DNA from: JAIEPT01 sp038217425
GTDB lineage: Bacteria; Planctomycetota; Planctomycetia; Gemmatales; Gemmataceae
Direction of reading: 5' to 3'
Assembly (NCBI GenBank): GCA_038217425.1
Contig: JBBQPM010000025.1
Coordinates: forward strand, 1-52,141
DNA length: 52,141 bases
Position numbers and translations under genes: made by a program. Under the pieces are notes generated by a model. The model was not told the origin of the DNA. It saw nothing but the letters and a program-made list of their open reading frames with translations, and ran no database searches. Every line of letters starts with the position of its first letter. Position 1 is the first letter of the stretch. Below, piece after piece: positions 35,832 to 43,175 of this stretch.

Positions 35832-35927
35832 TAAGCCACAGAGGTCACAGAGAACACCGAGAAAGAAATGAATCACGACGACGTTTTGCATTTTCTTCCT
35901 CTGTGTTCTCGGTGCCCTCTGTGGCTT
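35832..35927. repeat. CACAGAG-rich inverted repeat between HtrA-like genes
   Basis: The stretch 35832-35865 (AAGCCACAGAGGTCACAGAG and on) is a near complement of 35895-35927 (CTTCCTCTGTGTTCTCGGTG and on), around a 29-base loop. Sequences rich in CACAGAG/CTCTGTG of this kind recur between genes in several bacterial groups, as far as I remember. It fills most of the gap between the second and third HtrA-like genes. Confidence 0.7.
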
Positions 35928-35943
35928 GATTGATTTTGTTCGA

Positions 35944-37017
35944 CTACTTGGGCGCCGAGACGGCGGGGGCTTTTTTCGGTTCGAGGACTTTGAGCTTGAT
36001 GCTTTCGAGCTTATTGCCGCGCTGGATCTCCATCTTGATTTCGGAGCCGGGCGGGATTTGGCTCATGATCTCGCGGTAAAGCTTGATCGTGGAAACGAGT
36101 TCGCCGTCGACGTAGAGGATGAGATCGTCGGGTCTGAGGCCGGCATTGTAGGCAGGGGAGCCGGGCTCGACTTCCTCGACGTACGGGGGCGTGGCCATGA
36201 CGGGATTGGCGACGAGGACGACGCCGGTGTAGCCGCCGCGGTCTTGCCGGGCCACCTTTTCGCTCTGGCGATACTTGCCGGCAATCGATTCGCTGACGAA
36301 CTCCGCGATGTCGACCTTGACCAGCTTGTCTTCGCGTTTGAATTCGATTTTCGCCTGCACGGGGACGGCATAGTTGATCCACGTATCGGTGAGCGTGTTC
36401 TTGAGTTCTCGGCCCACGATGCCCAGAAGCTGGCCTTTGCGGTTGGTGAGCGCGCCGCCTGCGGCGCCGGGGTTGTTGGCGATGCAGTCGACGAAGTAAA
36501 CCTCGCCCGAGAACGGCGCCTCGAACACGCCGCGCCGGCCGCGCAACTCGGAATACGCGGCGACCACGCCATGCATGATCGACATCGGTTCGTCGCGAGT
36601 CGCAATCTGGAACGAGTTGCTCGAAGCGAAAATCCAGTCGCCGTTCTCGGCCAGCGGCTGCTTCTTGGCCTCTTCGATGTCGTAGTGCGGCATGAAGTCG
36701 ATGTCGCCTTCGATCTTGAGCATGGCCAAATCGAGTTCGGGTTCGCGGAATATCACCTTGGCGTTCAAGATTCGGCTGTCGTAGAGATGCACGCGGACCA
36801 TGGTGGTCGTCAGGATATGGTTATTCACCGTAAGAACGTGTCCTTGCGGCGAAACCATGATGCCGGTGCCGTACGAAGGGAGCCCCTTAAAGCCGCCGGT
36901 GCCGAAGATTTTGACGAGCTTCTTGTTGACGTCGACGGCGACCTTGGTAACGGGATCCTGAGCCGCAATCGGAGCGGCCATGAATGTAAACCAGACGAGA
37001 CACAGGCGGAATTTCAT
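35944..37017 (-). CDS. HtrA-like serine protease homologue with Ser-to-Ala change, PDZ domain
   Basis: The 357-residue protein has a signal peptide (LCLVWFTFMAAPIAAQ), an S1C trypsin-like domain and one PDZ domain (about 265-350, VEEVEPGSPAYNAGLRPDDL). His67 (VNNHIL) and Asp96 (PELDLAMLKI) are in place. The nucleophile segment, however, reads NNPGAAGGAL instead of NPGNSGGPL, so the catalytic Ser is replaced by Ala186. It should be unable to cut peptide bonds but may still bind them. GGAGATTCC lies before the ATG. It is 86 bases after the active HtrA gene on the same strand, with a 20-bp hairpin between them. Confidence 0.83.
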   Translation of the reverse strand: MKFRLCLVWFTFMAAPIAAQDPVTKVAVDVNKKLVKIFGTGGFKGLPSYGTGIMVSPQGHVLTVNNHILTTTMVRVHLYDSRILNAKVIFREPELDLAMLKIEGDIDFMPHYDIEEAKKQPLAENGDWIFASSNSFQIATRDEPMSIMHGVVAAYSELRGRRGVFEAPFSGEVYFVDCIANNPGAAGGALTNRKGQLLGIVGRELKNTLTDTWINYAVPVQAKIEFKREDKLVKVDIAEFVSESIAGKYRQSEKVARQDRGGYTGVVLVANPVMATPPYVEEVEPGSPAYNAGLRPDDLILYVDGELVSTIKLYREIMSQIPPGSEIKMEIQRGNKLESIKLKVLEPKKAPAVSAPK

Positions 37018-37037
37018 GAAAAGGAATCTCCGAAAAG

Positions 37038-37098
37038 TTTAGCCGCCGCGCCCTCGCGGCGCGGACGAAACCCTCATCGCGAGGGCGCGGCGGCTAAA
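37038..37098. repeat. Hairpin with 20-bp perfect stem
   Basis: The arms 37038-37057 (TTTAGCCGCCGCGCCCTCGC) and 37079-37098 are perfect complements around 21 bases. It lies 5 bases after the stop of the active HtrA gene and before the Ser-to-Ala gene. It may end or stabilise the first transcript. Confidence 0.75.
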
Positions 37099-37102
37099 TG
37101 CA

Positions 37103-38920
37103 TTACTTAGCCGCTGCTAGTTTGTAGCCCGACACGTCGAAGGTGCCGTAGTGGTTGTCGTTGTGCCAGACGGCGATGCGGTGGGGCAATTGTCGACCGC
37201 CGACGTCGCGGTAGTCGGAGAAGAAGACTTCGCAGGGATCTTCGTTGTCGGCGCTGCGGTGCTCCATGCCCACGAGTTGAGCCGTCTTGAGATCGAAGTA
37301 CCATTTCGTCTGGAACGGGCCATGGCTGGTCTTGAGAACCTCGACGAGGGTTCGCTGTTTGCCCCAGTTGACTTCCTTGGCTTCCCGGGCGTCGGCGGGG
37401 GGCGGATAGTAGGGCTCGACGCCGCCGTGGTGGAACTGGTCGAAGCCTTTTTCGCCCATGGTAAGGAGTCGATGGTAGACGTAAAGGGCGGCGTTGAAGC
37501 CGCCGCTGTTTTCGGGCATGCGCAGGGCGAGCGGCTCCTGAGAACCCTTGAGCGGCTCGAGTTCATAGGGATTACTGCTGCCGTAGCCGATCTTGACGAC
37601 GGACTTGCTGCCGGCGCCTTCCTTCACTTCGTCGATGGAGATCTTGGTGGTGATCGGCTCGCGAATCAGCCGCAGCGACGACTTGGCGGCGACGTCCCAG
37701 TTGCCGTTCACCGGCGCGAAGTTGCCATGCTTGGCGAACGCGGTCATCAGGCGGTCTTTCTCTTGCTTGTTGAAGTAGAAGTTCGCGAAGCCCGGCTTGG
37801 CGATGAAATACTTGGCGGCAGGACCCTTGGGACCGAGCAGTTTCTTGATGTCGATGGGCGCCGGCGCCGGTTTACCTTCGGGATCGGGCTGGCCGGGATC
37901 CTTGACTTCCTTCCGCTGCACGCCCATGAGTCGGGCAAGCACGTCGTACTTCTTGACCGCGTCCTTCTCCTCGCGCGTGAACTGCAGCGGTACGCGCCAG
38001 CCGCGCGGGTACAGGCCCAGAACGTTCTTGAAATGGTTGACGCTGCCGATCTGCCGGCCCGCGAAGCTGACGAGTTCGTCGCCGACGTCGAGGCCTCGGC
38101 GGTAGACGTCGCTCTCGTCGAGGATCTGCGAGACGCGCATCTTGGAGATGCCGGTCGATTCGGTCTGCGTCGTCACCAGGGTGCCGAGGCTGGCGTGATC
38201 GGTGTCGATGCCGGCCTTGAGATGGCCCATGAAGTTTTTGATCTGGTTGATCGAGATCGCGTAGCCGACGCCCGAATTGACGCGCCCGCGCTTGTCGAAC
38301 GAACCGCGGCCATTGATGCCGATTAGCTCGCCCTTCATGTTGAAGAGCGGTCCGCCGGAGTTGCCGGGGTTGATCGACGTGTCGATCTGGATGCAATCGG
38401 TGTACTCGAGAATCACGCCCGAGGGGTACTGGTAACGATGCACGCCGGAGATCAGGCCGAAGGTGACGGTGGGGGTGAAGTCGGTGGCGAGCAGGAAGGG
38501 ATTGCCCATGGCGATCGACCAGTCGCCTTCGTTAACGGTGTCGCTGTCGGCCATGACGGCGAAGGGGAACTTTTGCCCGGGGGTTTTGGGAAGGAGCTTG
38601 ATGAGCGCGACGTCGCCGACTTTGTCGAGGCCGACGAGGACGGCGTCGTAGAGGACTTTGTCGGGCAGGCCGCACTTCATGGTGGGCCCGGCGGGTTGGG
38701 TGACGTGGAAGTTGGTGAGGGCGTAGCCGTCGTCGGAGATGAGCACGCCGGTACCGCCGTTGGTCCCGCCGCCGATGAGGATGGCGACGGTGGAGGGGCG
38801 GACCTTGTTGACGACGTCGATGCGCGCCTTCTCCGCTTTTAGCACAGCCGCAAGGTCTTGGGCGACCAGCAGTTGACAAAACGACAGGTAAAAACCGGCA
38901 AGGAGGAAGCACCGTGCCAT
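37103..38920 (-). CDS. HtrA/Deg-like serine protease with intact triad and extended C-terminal domain
   Basis: The open frame begins at 38983, but the ATG at 38920 has GGAG 8 bases upstream and starts a signal peptide (ARCFLLAGFYLSFCQLLVAQ), giving 605 residues. The S1C domain keeps the full triad: His72 in LTNFHVT, Asp103 in GDVALIK and Ser188 in INPGNSGGP. A PDZ domain follows (about 245-340, SQILDESDVYRRGLDVGDEL). The C-terminal ~250 residues are not recognised (FIAKPGFANFYFNKQEKDRL and VFFSDYRDVGGRQLPHRIAV). They look like a lipoprotein-type ligand-binding domain of planctomycetes, with uncertain role. It is the first of three leftward HtrA-like genes and likely the active member. Confidence 0.86.
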   Translation of the reverse strand: MARCFLLAGFYLSFCQLLVAQDLAAVLKAEKARIDVVNKVRPSTVAILIGGGTNGGTGVLISDDGYALTNFHVTQPAGPTMKCGLPDKVLYDAVLVGLDKVGDVALIKLLPKTPGQKFPFAVMADSDTVNEGDWSIAMGNPFLLATDFTPTVTFGLISGVHRYQYPSGVILEYTDCIQIDTSINPGNSGGPLFNMKGELIGINGRGSFDKRGRVNSGVGYAISINQIKNFMGHLKAGIDTDHASLGTLVTTQTESTGISKMRVSQILDESDVYRRGLDVGDELVSFAGRQIGSVNHFKNVLGLYPRGWRVPLQFTREEKDAVKKYDVLARLMGVQRKEVKDPGQPDPEGKPAPAPIDIKKLLGPKGPAAKYFIAKPGFANFYFNKQEKDRLMTAFAKHGNFAPVNGNWDVAAKSSLRLIREPITTKISIDEVKEGAGSKSVVKIGYGSSNPYELEPLKGSQEPLALRMPENSGGFNAALYVYHRLLTMGEKGFDQFHHGGVEPYYPPPADAREAKEVNWGKQRTLVEVLKTSHGPFQTKWYFDLKTAQLVGMEHRSADNEDPCEVFFSDYRDVGGRQLPHRIAVWHNDNHYGTFDVSGYKLAAAK

Positions 38921-39025
38921 GTAGCGTCTCCGGAATGTCTGCAACGAATCCACGGGATAGGAACGATTAACCTCTCGGCTCATAACAGGTAAGGGCTCAG
39001 GCGGGAGAATTCTTCGTTTTTTTGC

Positions 39026-39053
39026 TTGCGAGGATCGGGCGTGCGGTTATAAT
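39026..39053 (+). promoter_or_regulatory. Sigma70-type promoter for the TPR gene
   Basis: TTGCGA at 39026-39031 and a perfect TATAAT at 39048-39053 are separated by 16 bases. The expected start of transcription is about 39060, giving a leader of about 36 bases before the ATG at 39096. Confidence 0.65.
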
Positions 39054-39095
39054 CCCCGTTCGAACTCAATCCCCTGCGTGCAAGGAGGCACTCCC

Positions 39096-39815
39096 ATGAG
39101 CAAGACGCTCAACCTGATCGACCATCTATTCACGTCCGGGCGGCATTTCCTCGGCCTGGGCCATCTGACCCGCGCCCGCCTCATTTTCGAGCATCTTAGC
39201 CGGTTGGAGAACCTTTCGCCAACCGATTTCCAGGAAGTTCACGAACATTTGGCCGACATCGCCTGGCGCCAGGGGGACTTTCAGCGCGCCAGTCGGCACC
39301 AGGTGACCCTCGGCAGTCTGGATCCCCAGGACGCCAAACATCACCATCGCCTGGGCAAATCGCTCGTTCAGGAGGGCAAGCGCGACGAGGCGCTCGAACA
39401 GATGCGGCAGGCCGTCCAGCTCGACCCGAAGCATGCGGAGTACCACGCCGACCTGGGCCAGTTGGCCCTGGATCTCGACCTGGACGCCGAGGCGACGGCC
39501 GCGCTGCGCCGCGCCGCCGAACTGGCGCCGAACGAGTTCGCGGTGGTGCGGACGACGTCGCTGAGCCTGGTCGAAGCAGGTCTCGGCGACGAGGCGCGGC
39601 GCTTCGTGCGCGCGGCGCAGTTCCGAAACAGCCGGGATCGTCGCTTTCATGACTTATGGTACGACGTGCAGTATCAAATCACGCACCGTCAGATCAAGCA
39701 ACCGGGCCGAACGATCCTGTCATTTGAGATCGACGGGCAACAATTTCGGCTCGACCGGTCCCACGCCCGCAAGGGCCCGACGCGTCGTCCGAGCATTGGG
39801 CAGCCGAAGGGATAG
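39096..39815 (+). CDS. TPR-repeat protein
   Basis: A GTG at 39078 could extend the frame, but the ATG at 39096 follows AAGGAGG by 7 bases and is preferred, giving 239 residues. The middle is made of tetratricopeptide repeats: HEHLADIAWRQGDFQRASRH, HHRLGKSLVQEGKRDEALEQ and YHADLGQLALDLDLDAEATA. The N- and C-terminal parts (RTILSFEIDGQQFRLDR) have no recognised domain. No signal peptide or membrane segment was seen, so it is probably cytoplasmic. TPR proteins hold partners, and the partner here is unknown. It is divergent from the HtrA-like genes and has its own promoter at 39026-39053. Confidence 0.8.
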   Translation: MSKTLNLIDHLFTSGRHFLGLGHLTRARLIFEHLSRLENLSPTDFQEVHEHLADIAWRQGDFQRASRHQVTLGSLDPQDAKHHHRLGKSLVQEGKRDEALEQMRQAVQLDPKHAEYHADLGQLALDLDLDAEATAALRRAAELAPNEFAVVRTTSLSLVEAGLGDEARRFVRAAQFRNSRDRRFHDLWYDVQYQITHRQIKQPGRTILSFEIDGQQFRLDRSHARKGPTRRPSIGQPKG

Positions 39816-40264
39816 AGCGGCTCACGTTGCACTTCTTATGGCGAGGCGGGTTGCGTCACTGCCTGGAGTAGCGTGCATTTACAAATGCCTGTACTCCGGG
39901 CGGCGACCTGACCCGTAACGGCCGCGCTATTTCAGAACCGTGGTATGAAATTGCTCAGCGGTCCTGTGGCGTTTTTCCACAGGCGAGATCTTTTATGCCG
40001 CGCGCCGCATTTATCGTTCGCCATAAGCCATTTTACAATAACGACATGTGGATTTCTCAATCCCTCGGCGCCGGCTTTGCTTGCAAATTATTTCGCCGTC
40101 CGCGAACCTTTCGCCAACGGCTCGCGTCCTTACTATAGGGGCAATCGTTGCCCGAACGTTGTTTCGCCGCCGACCCTTGGAGGGCCGGGCGTGCGAAGTT
40201 ACCCGTTTCGTTCCCTTTTTTGGTTTCGTATTCACTCGAATTCATCTCCCTGCGGAGGTCTGTC
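39816..40264. other. 449-bp gene-free region with a degenerate inverted repeat
   Basis: A partly complementary pair, 39847-39870 and 39892-39915, with an inner perfect stem GCATTT/AAATGC, resembles a decayed copy of the long inverted repeat at 19343. The remainder (39985-40264) is less GC-rich than its surroundings and precedes a small ORF. No RNA gene was recognised. Confidence 0.55.
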
Positions 40265-40429
40265 ATGGTCGTCAACATGCAAATTCTGGCTCACTCCGAT
40301 CTCGACTGCGTCGTCACCGTACGCGGCTCCGATCGCCTGATGAGCCGGAATGCTGGCGGAACCAGGACAGGCTTTCATCCCAAAGCCTCGTGGTTCCAGC
40401 CGAACTATCGAGAACGTAACGCCGGCTAG
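40265..40429 (+). CDS. Candidate small protein (54 aa) upstream of the ECF sigma factor
   Basis: An ATG at 40265 follows GGAGG (40254-40258) by 6 bases and opens 54 codons (starts MVVNMQILAHSDLDCVVTV). The stretch DLDCVVTVRGSDRL is followed by a Gly/Arg/Asn-rich tail (NAGGTRTGFHPK). Composition looks partly random and I know no family. It precedes the sigma-factor gene by 117 bases. The good ribosome-binding site is the main support; it could be a leader peptide or a spurious ORF. Confidence 0.4.
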   Translation: MVVNMQILAHSDLDCVVTVRGSDRLMSRNAGGTRTGFHPKASWFQPNYRERNAG

Positions 40430-40546
40430 TTTTCACTCACCGCGAAAAGCCGTCACTCGCTTCCGCGCTGCGTTGCGCGTCGAAGCGTCTCCCGGGTTCC
40501 TTACGGAATTCGGGGTGCGTACGCATTTGGGCCGAAGGGAGATTCC

Positions 40547-41104
40547 ATGACCTGGGAAGACATTGAGCAGCTGGTAATCCGTGCGCAGTCGGGGTGCGCG
40601 AGCGCTTTCGGCGATCTGGTTCGCCGATTTCAGCCGGCGGTTCACGCCGTCGCTTTGGCACGGCTGCGCAACGAGCATGAGGCGATGGAGTTGGTGCAGG
40701 AAGTCTTCGTCCACGCCTGGAGGAAGTTGCCGCAGCTGCGCGAGCCGAAGTGCTTCATCTCGTGGCTCAAGCAGATCACCGTCCGCATGGCCATCAATCG
40801 GGCCACGCGCCGGCTGGCGCCGATGGACATGGAGCCGGAGATCTTGAGCAACCACGCGGATGTGGCCAACGGGCCTCTGGACGGGCTGATCCTCGGCGAA
40901 GTCCGGGCGGCGGTGCTGGCGGGTTTGCAAAAACTCAAGGCGCTCGACCGGGCGACGCTCTCGGCCTTCTACCTGCAAGGGCAGACGCTCAAGCAGATGA
41001 GCCGGGATTTCGAGACGCCCATCGGCACCATCAAGCGTCGGCTGCACGTCGCGCGGAATCGCTTGCGAGCGGTGATGGTCGAGCGCGAACTCGCGCTGGT
41101 GTAA
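40547..41104 (+). CDS. ECF-type RNA polymerase sigma factor (sigma70 family)
   Basis: The 185-residue protein has sigma70 region 2 (about 20-85, FGDLVRRFQPAVHAVALARL with EAMELVQEVFVHAWRKLPQL) and region 4 (about 125-175, LDRATLSAFYLQGQTLKQMS and TPIGTIKRRLHVARNRL). It lacks regions 1 and 3, which defines the extracytoplasmic-function group. Such factors redirect RNA polymerase to a small set of promoters under stress. No anti-sigma gene is adjacent on either side, so it may be controlled in another way, as is frequent in planctomycetes. AAGGGAGA lies before the ATG. The downstream region holds a tandem repeat. Confidence 0.9.
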   Translation: MTWEDIEQLVIRAQSGCASAFGDLVRRFQPAVHAVALARLRNEHEAMELVQEVFVHAWRKLPQLREPKCFISWLKQITVRMAINRATRRLAPMDMEPEILSNHADVANGPLDGLILGEVRAAVLAGLQKLKALDRATLSAFYLQGQTLKQMSRDFETPIGTIKRRLHVARNRLRAVMVERELALV

Positions 41105-41107
41105 AAA

Positions 41108-41330
41108 GTGGGGTGGGGCGGACGCTTCGTCTGCCCCAAACCTTCAGGCAGACAAAGTGTCTGCCCTACCGGTCCAAAAAATGAGGTGGGGTGGACGCTT
41201 CGTCTGCCCCAAAACCTTCGGGCAGACAAAGTGTCTGCCCTACCGGTCCAAAAAATGGGGTGGGTGGACGCTTCGTCTGCCCCAAACCTTCAGGCAGACA
41301 TAGTGTCTGCCCTACCGGTCCAAAAAATCC
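41108..41330. repeat. Three tandem ~75-bp repeats
   Basis: Three near-identical units begin at about 41108, 41185 and 41260. Each contains GGACGCTTCGTCTGCCCCAA, then GGCAGACAAAGTGTCTGCC, then CTACCGGTCCAAAAAAT. Each unit holds a small palindrome (GGCAGACA/TGTCTGCC), and GACGCTTCGTC is a second one. Differences between units are few (an A in place of a G, an extra A, CATAGTG for CAAAGTG), so the duplication is fairly recent. It lies between the ECF sigma gene and the end of a leftward protease gene. The short ORFs across it are artefacts. Confidence 0.85.
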
Positions 41331-41351
41331 ACCCTGGAAGCGGGTGATCGC

Positions 41352-41390
41352 AAAAAAAAGAAAAGCCGACGGGTTCCGGCCCGTCGGCTT
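41352..41390 (-). terminator. Rho-independent terminator of the leftward serine protease gene
   Basis: On the minus strand an 11-bp stem (AAGCCGACGGG and its complement) with a 6-base loop is followed by TTCTTTTTTTT. It lies 30 bases after the protease stop at 41420 and is the clearest intrinsic terminator in the window. Confidence 0.9.
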
Positions 41391-41419
41391 CGCCTCTTCT
41401 GTGCTTTGACCGACTCGCG

Positions 41420-42466
41420 TTACCGCGAACCGGCTGACGGCACACTCACGTAGGTGGTCGTCGTCGTCGTCGGCAACGCGGGCGTTGCCGAGTTCTGAAC
41501 AACCACCGTCCCGGCCCCTTGTCCGGCTGCCAACGTCAAGGCGATTTTAAGTTCCTCGCCCTGGCGGACAACCTTCAGTTCAACGCTTTGGCCCGGCTTC
41601 TTGTCCCACATCGAACGCTCCAAGTCGAAGTGGTTGCGGACCGAAATATTACCGACCATCACGATCTGGTCGCCCGTCTTGAGCACCCCCAGCGGGGCTT
41701 CGACCACCAGACGTTCGCGGTCGCCCGTCTCGGCGATGATCGTCTCGTCCGTCTTCAGGCCATGGTCCACGCCCGCGACTTTTAGGCCGCTGAGGCGTTG
41801 TGTGAGGAAATGCTTCACCGTGCCAGCGTTGATCGCGAAGGCGATGCCCTGGGCATTTTCGCGGAGCGCGACGTTGATGCCGATGAGTTCGCCGTTGATG
41901 TTGAGCAAAGGCCCGCCGGAATTGCCCGGGTTGATGGCCGCGTTCGTCTGGATAAGGCCCTTGAGAAGATCGCCGGTCGGCAGCGTGATCTCGCGCCCCA
42001 GGGCGCTGATGATGCCGGTCGAAACCGTGTTCGTGTAACCGTAGGGATGGCCGATGGCGATGACCTGTTCGCCGACCAGGAGATCGGAGACGGCGGCGAG
42101 CGCCAATGCCTGAAGTTTCTCTTTCGATTTGACGCGGATGACCGCGAGATCGAACTGCGCCTCGGCGATGACCACGTCGCCCAGAATTTCCGTCCCGTCG
42201 TTCAGGCGGACGGTGACGATCGGGCTTTTGCCGACGACGTGACGATTGGTGATGATCAGGCCGCGTTCGGATTCGACGATAACGCCAGTGCCGACGACTT
42301 CCAACTTGCCGGCCTGGCGGGCGATCTTGATGGCTACGATGCTTGCTTGCGTCTTGTTGACCGCTTCGGTGACCGGATTGCGCCGGGAGAACGCGGTGGG
42401 CTGCTGGGCGGCGCTGATTTGAGCGAACAGCGTCAGGACGAGGAAGACGGTTACGCGGATGCGCAT
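41420..42466 (-). CDS. Trypsin-like (HtrA/Deg) serine protease with intact triad
   Basis: The 348-residue protein has a signal peptide (VFLVLTLFAQISAAQ), an S1C serine protease domain and a short C-terminal PDZ-like region (about 235-320). The catalytic triad is complete: His76 in ITNRHVVG, Asp106 in AQFDLAVIRV and Ser183 in INPGNSGGPL. The C-terminus ends in a Thr-rich stretch (PALPTTTTTTYVSV). It should act in the periplasm on misfolded or regulatory proteins. It is separate from the three-gene HtrA-like cluster at 33.7-38.9 kb. AGGAA lies upstream of the ATG, and a good terminator follows the gene. Confidence 0.88.
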   Translation of the reverse strand: MRIRVTVFLVLTLFAQISAAQQPTAFSRRNPVTEAVNKTQASIVAIKIARQAGKLEVVGTGVIVESERGLIITNRHVVGKSPIVTVRLNDGTEILGDVVIAEAQFDLAVIRVKSKEKLQALALAAVSDLLVGEQVIAIGHPYGYTNTVSTGIISALGREITLPTGDLLKGLIQTNAAINPGNSGGPLLNINGELIGINVALRENAQGIAFAINAGTVKHFLTQRLSGLKVAGVDHGLKTDETIIAETGDRERLVVEAPLGVLKTGDQIVMVGNISVRNHFDLERSMWDKKPGQSVELKVVRQGEELKIALTLAAGQGAGTVVVQNSATPALPTTTTTTYVSVPSAGSR

Positions 42467-42909
42467 TGGGGGAGTTCCTTTCGGTAACCTGGCAACCTCT
42501 TACTAGGGGAAGAGGCCCATGGCTTTGCGTCCCCGCCTCGCGACGGGTTTGCCTTTATCGAGGTTTCATTCCGTGTTTCGTGTGACGCTTGGGCTTCGTC
42601 ACAAACCAAATATAGATCACAATCGGAAGCGCGGTGCATTTTTTTAAGAATTATCTCGCACAGGGGTTTACGTCTGGCGCCGACTCGAATCCGCTGTAAA
42701 TTCTCGGATGCGCAATGTGGGTTGCCAGGCTCTTCGGAGAGCAAGCGAGTCGCCGAATTTCACCTTTCCCGCTCGTCCAGGGGAGAGGAGGTCGGAAATC
42801 AGCAACGTATTTCGACGCGGTTCCTATTTGGACATCGCCACTTTTCACGTTGGGTAAGGCTGATTTCAGACTGCGCAAGTTGCTTGATTCTTAATGGGGC
42901 GTTCTTGAA
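42467..42909. other. 443-bp gene-free region
   Basis: This stretch lies upstream of the leftward protease gene and before the palindromic element. It is less GC-rich than the coding DNA. It should contain the protease promoter, but none was confidently found. No RNA gene or ORF of substance was seen. Confidence 0.55.
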
Positions 42910-43096
42910 TTCGGCCTGTAAGGCCGTCTCCTATAGCCCAGGCCGGAGGCCTGGGTAAGAATTAGAGCCTAGATCGGCCCTGACGGGGCCGCTCGACAGC
43001 CGCGTGCAGTTGAGCGGCCCCTACAGGGCCGACTACGGACAACAACCTGCCCAGGCCTCCGGCCTGGGCTATATGAGACGGCCTTACAGGCCGTAA
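42910..43096. repeat. 187-bp nested palindromic element, copy 2
   Basis: It has the same design as 269-456. The outer arms contain TCGGCCTGTAAGGCCGTCTC and GAGACGGCCTTACAGGCCG. The next blocks are AGCCCAGGCCGGAGGCCTGG and CCCAGGCCTCCGGCCTGGGC. The inner blocks are CGGCCCTGACGGGGCCGCTC and GAGCGGCCCCTACAGGGCCG. The copy here is more perfectly self-complementary than copy 1. Compensating changes (GTGAGG against GGAGG) suggest that folding is conserved. It lies between two divergent genes. Confidence 0.85.
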
Positions 43097-43175
43097 AATC
43101 AGATCGGCCATCGCTTGTCTGCGGGAAAAAGTAGCGCTGTCCGACTATGATGTCAGCGGTGAAGGAAGGTGTCTC

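Noticed and set aside
41108..41330. A CRISPR array
   Set aside because: The units are tandem copies of about 75 bases with no variable spacers between short constant repeats, and no cas gene is near.
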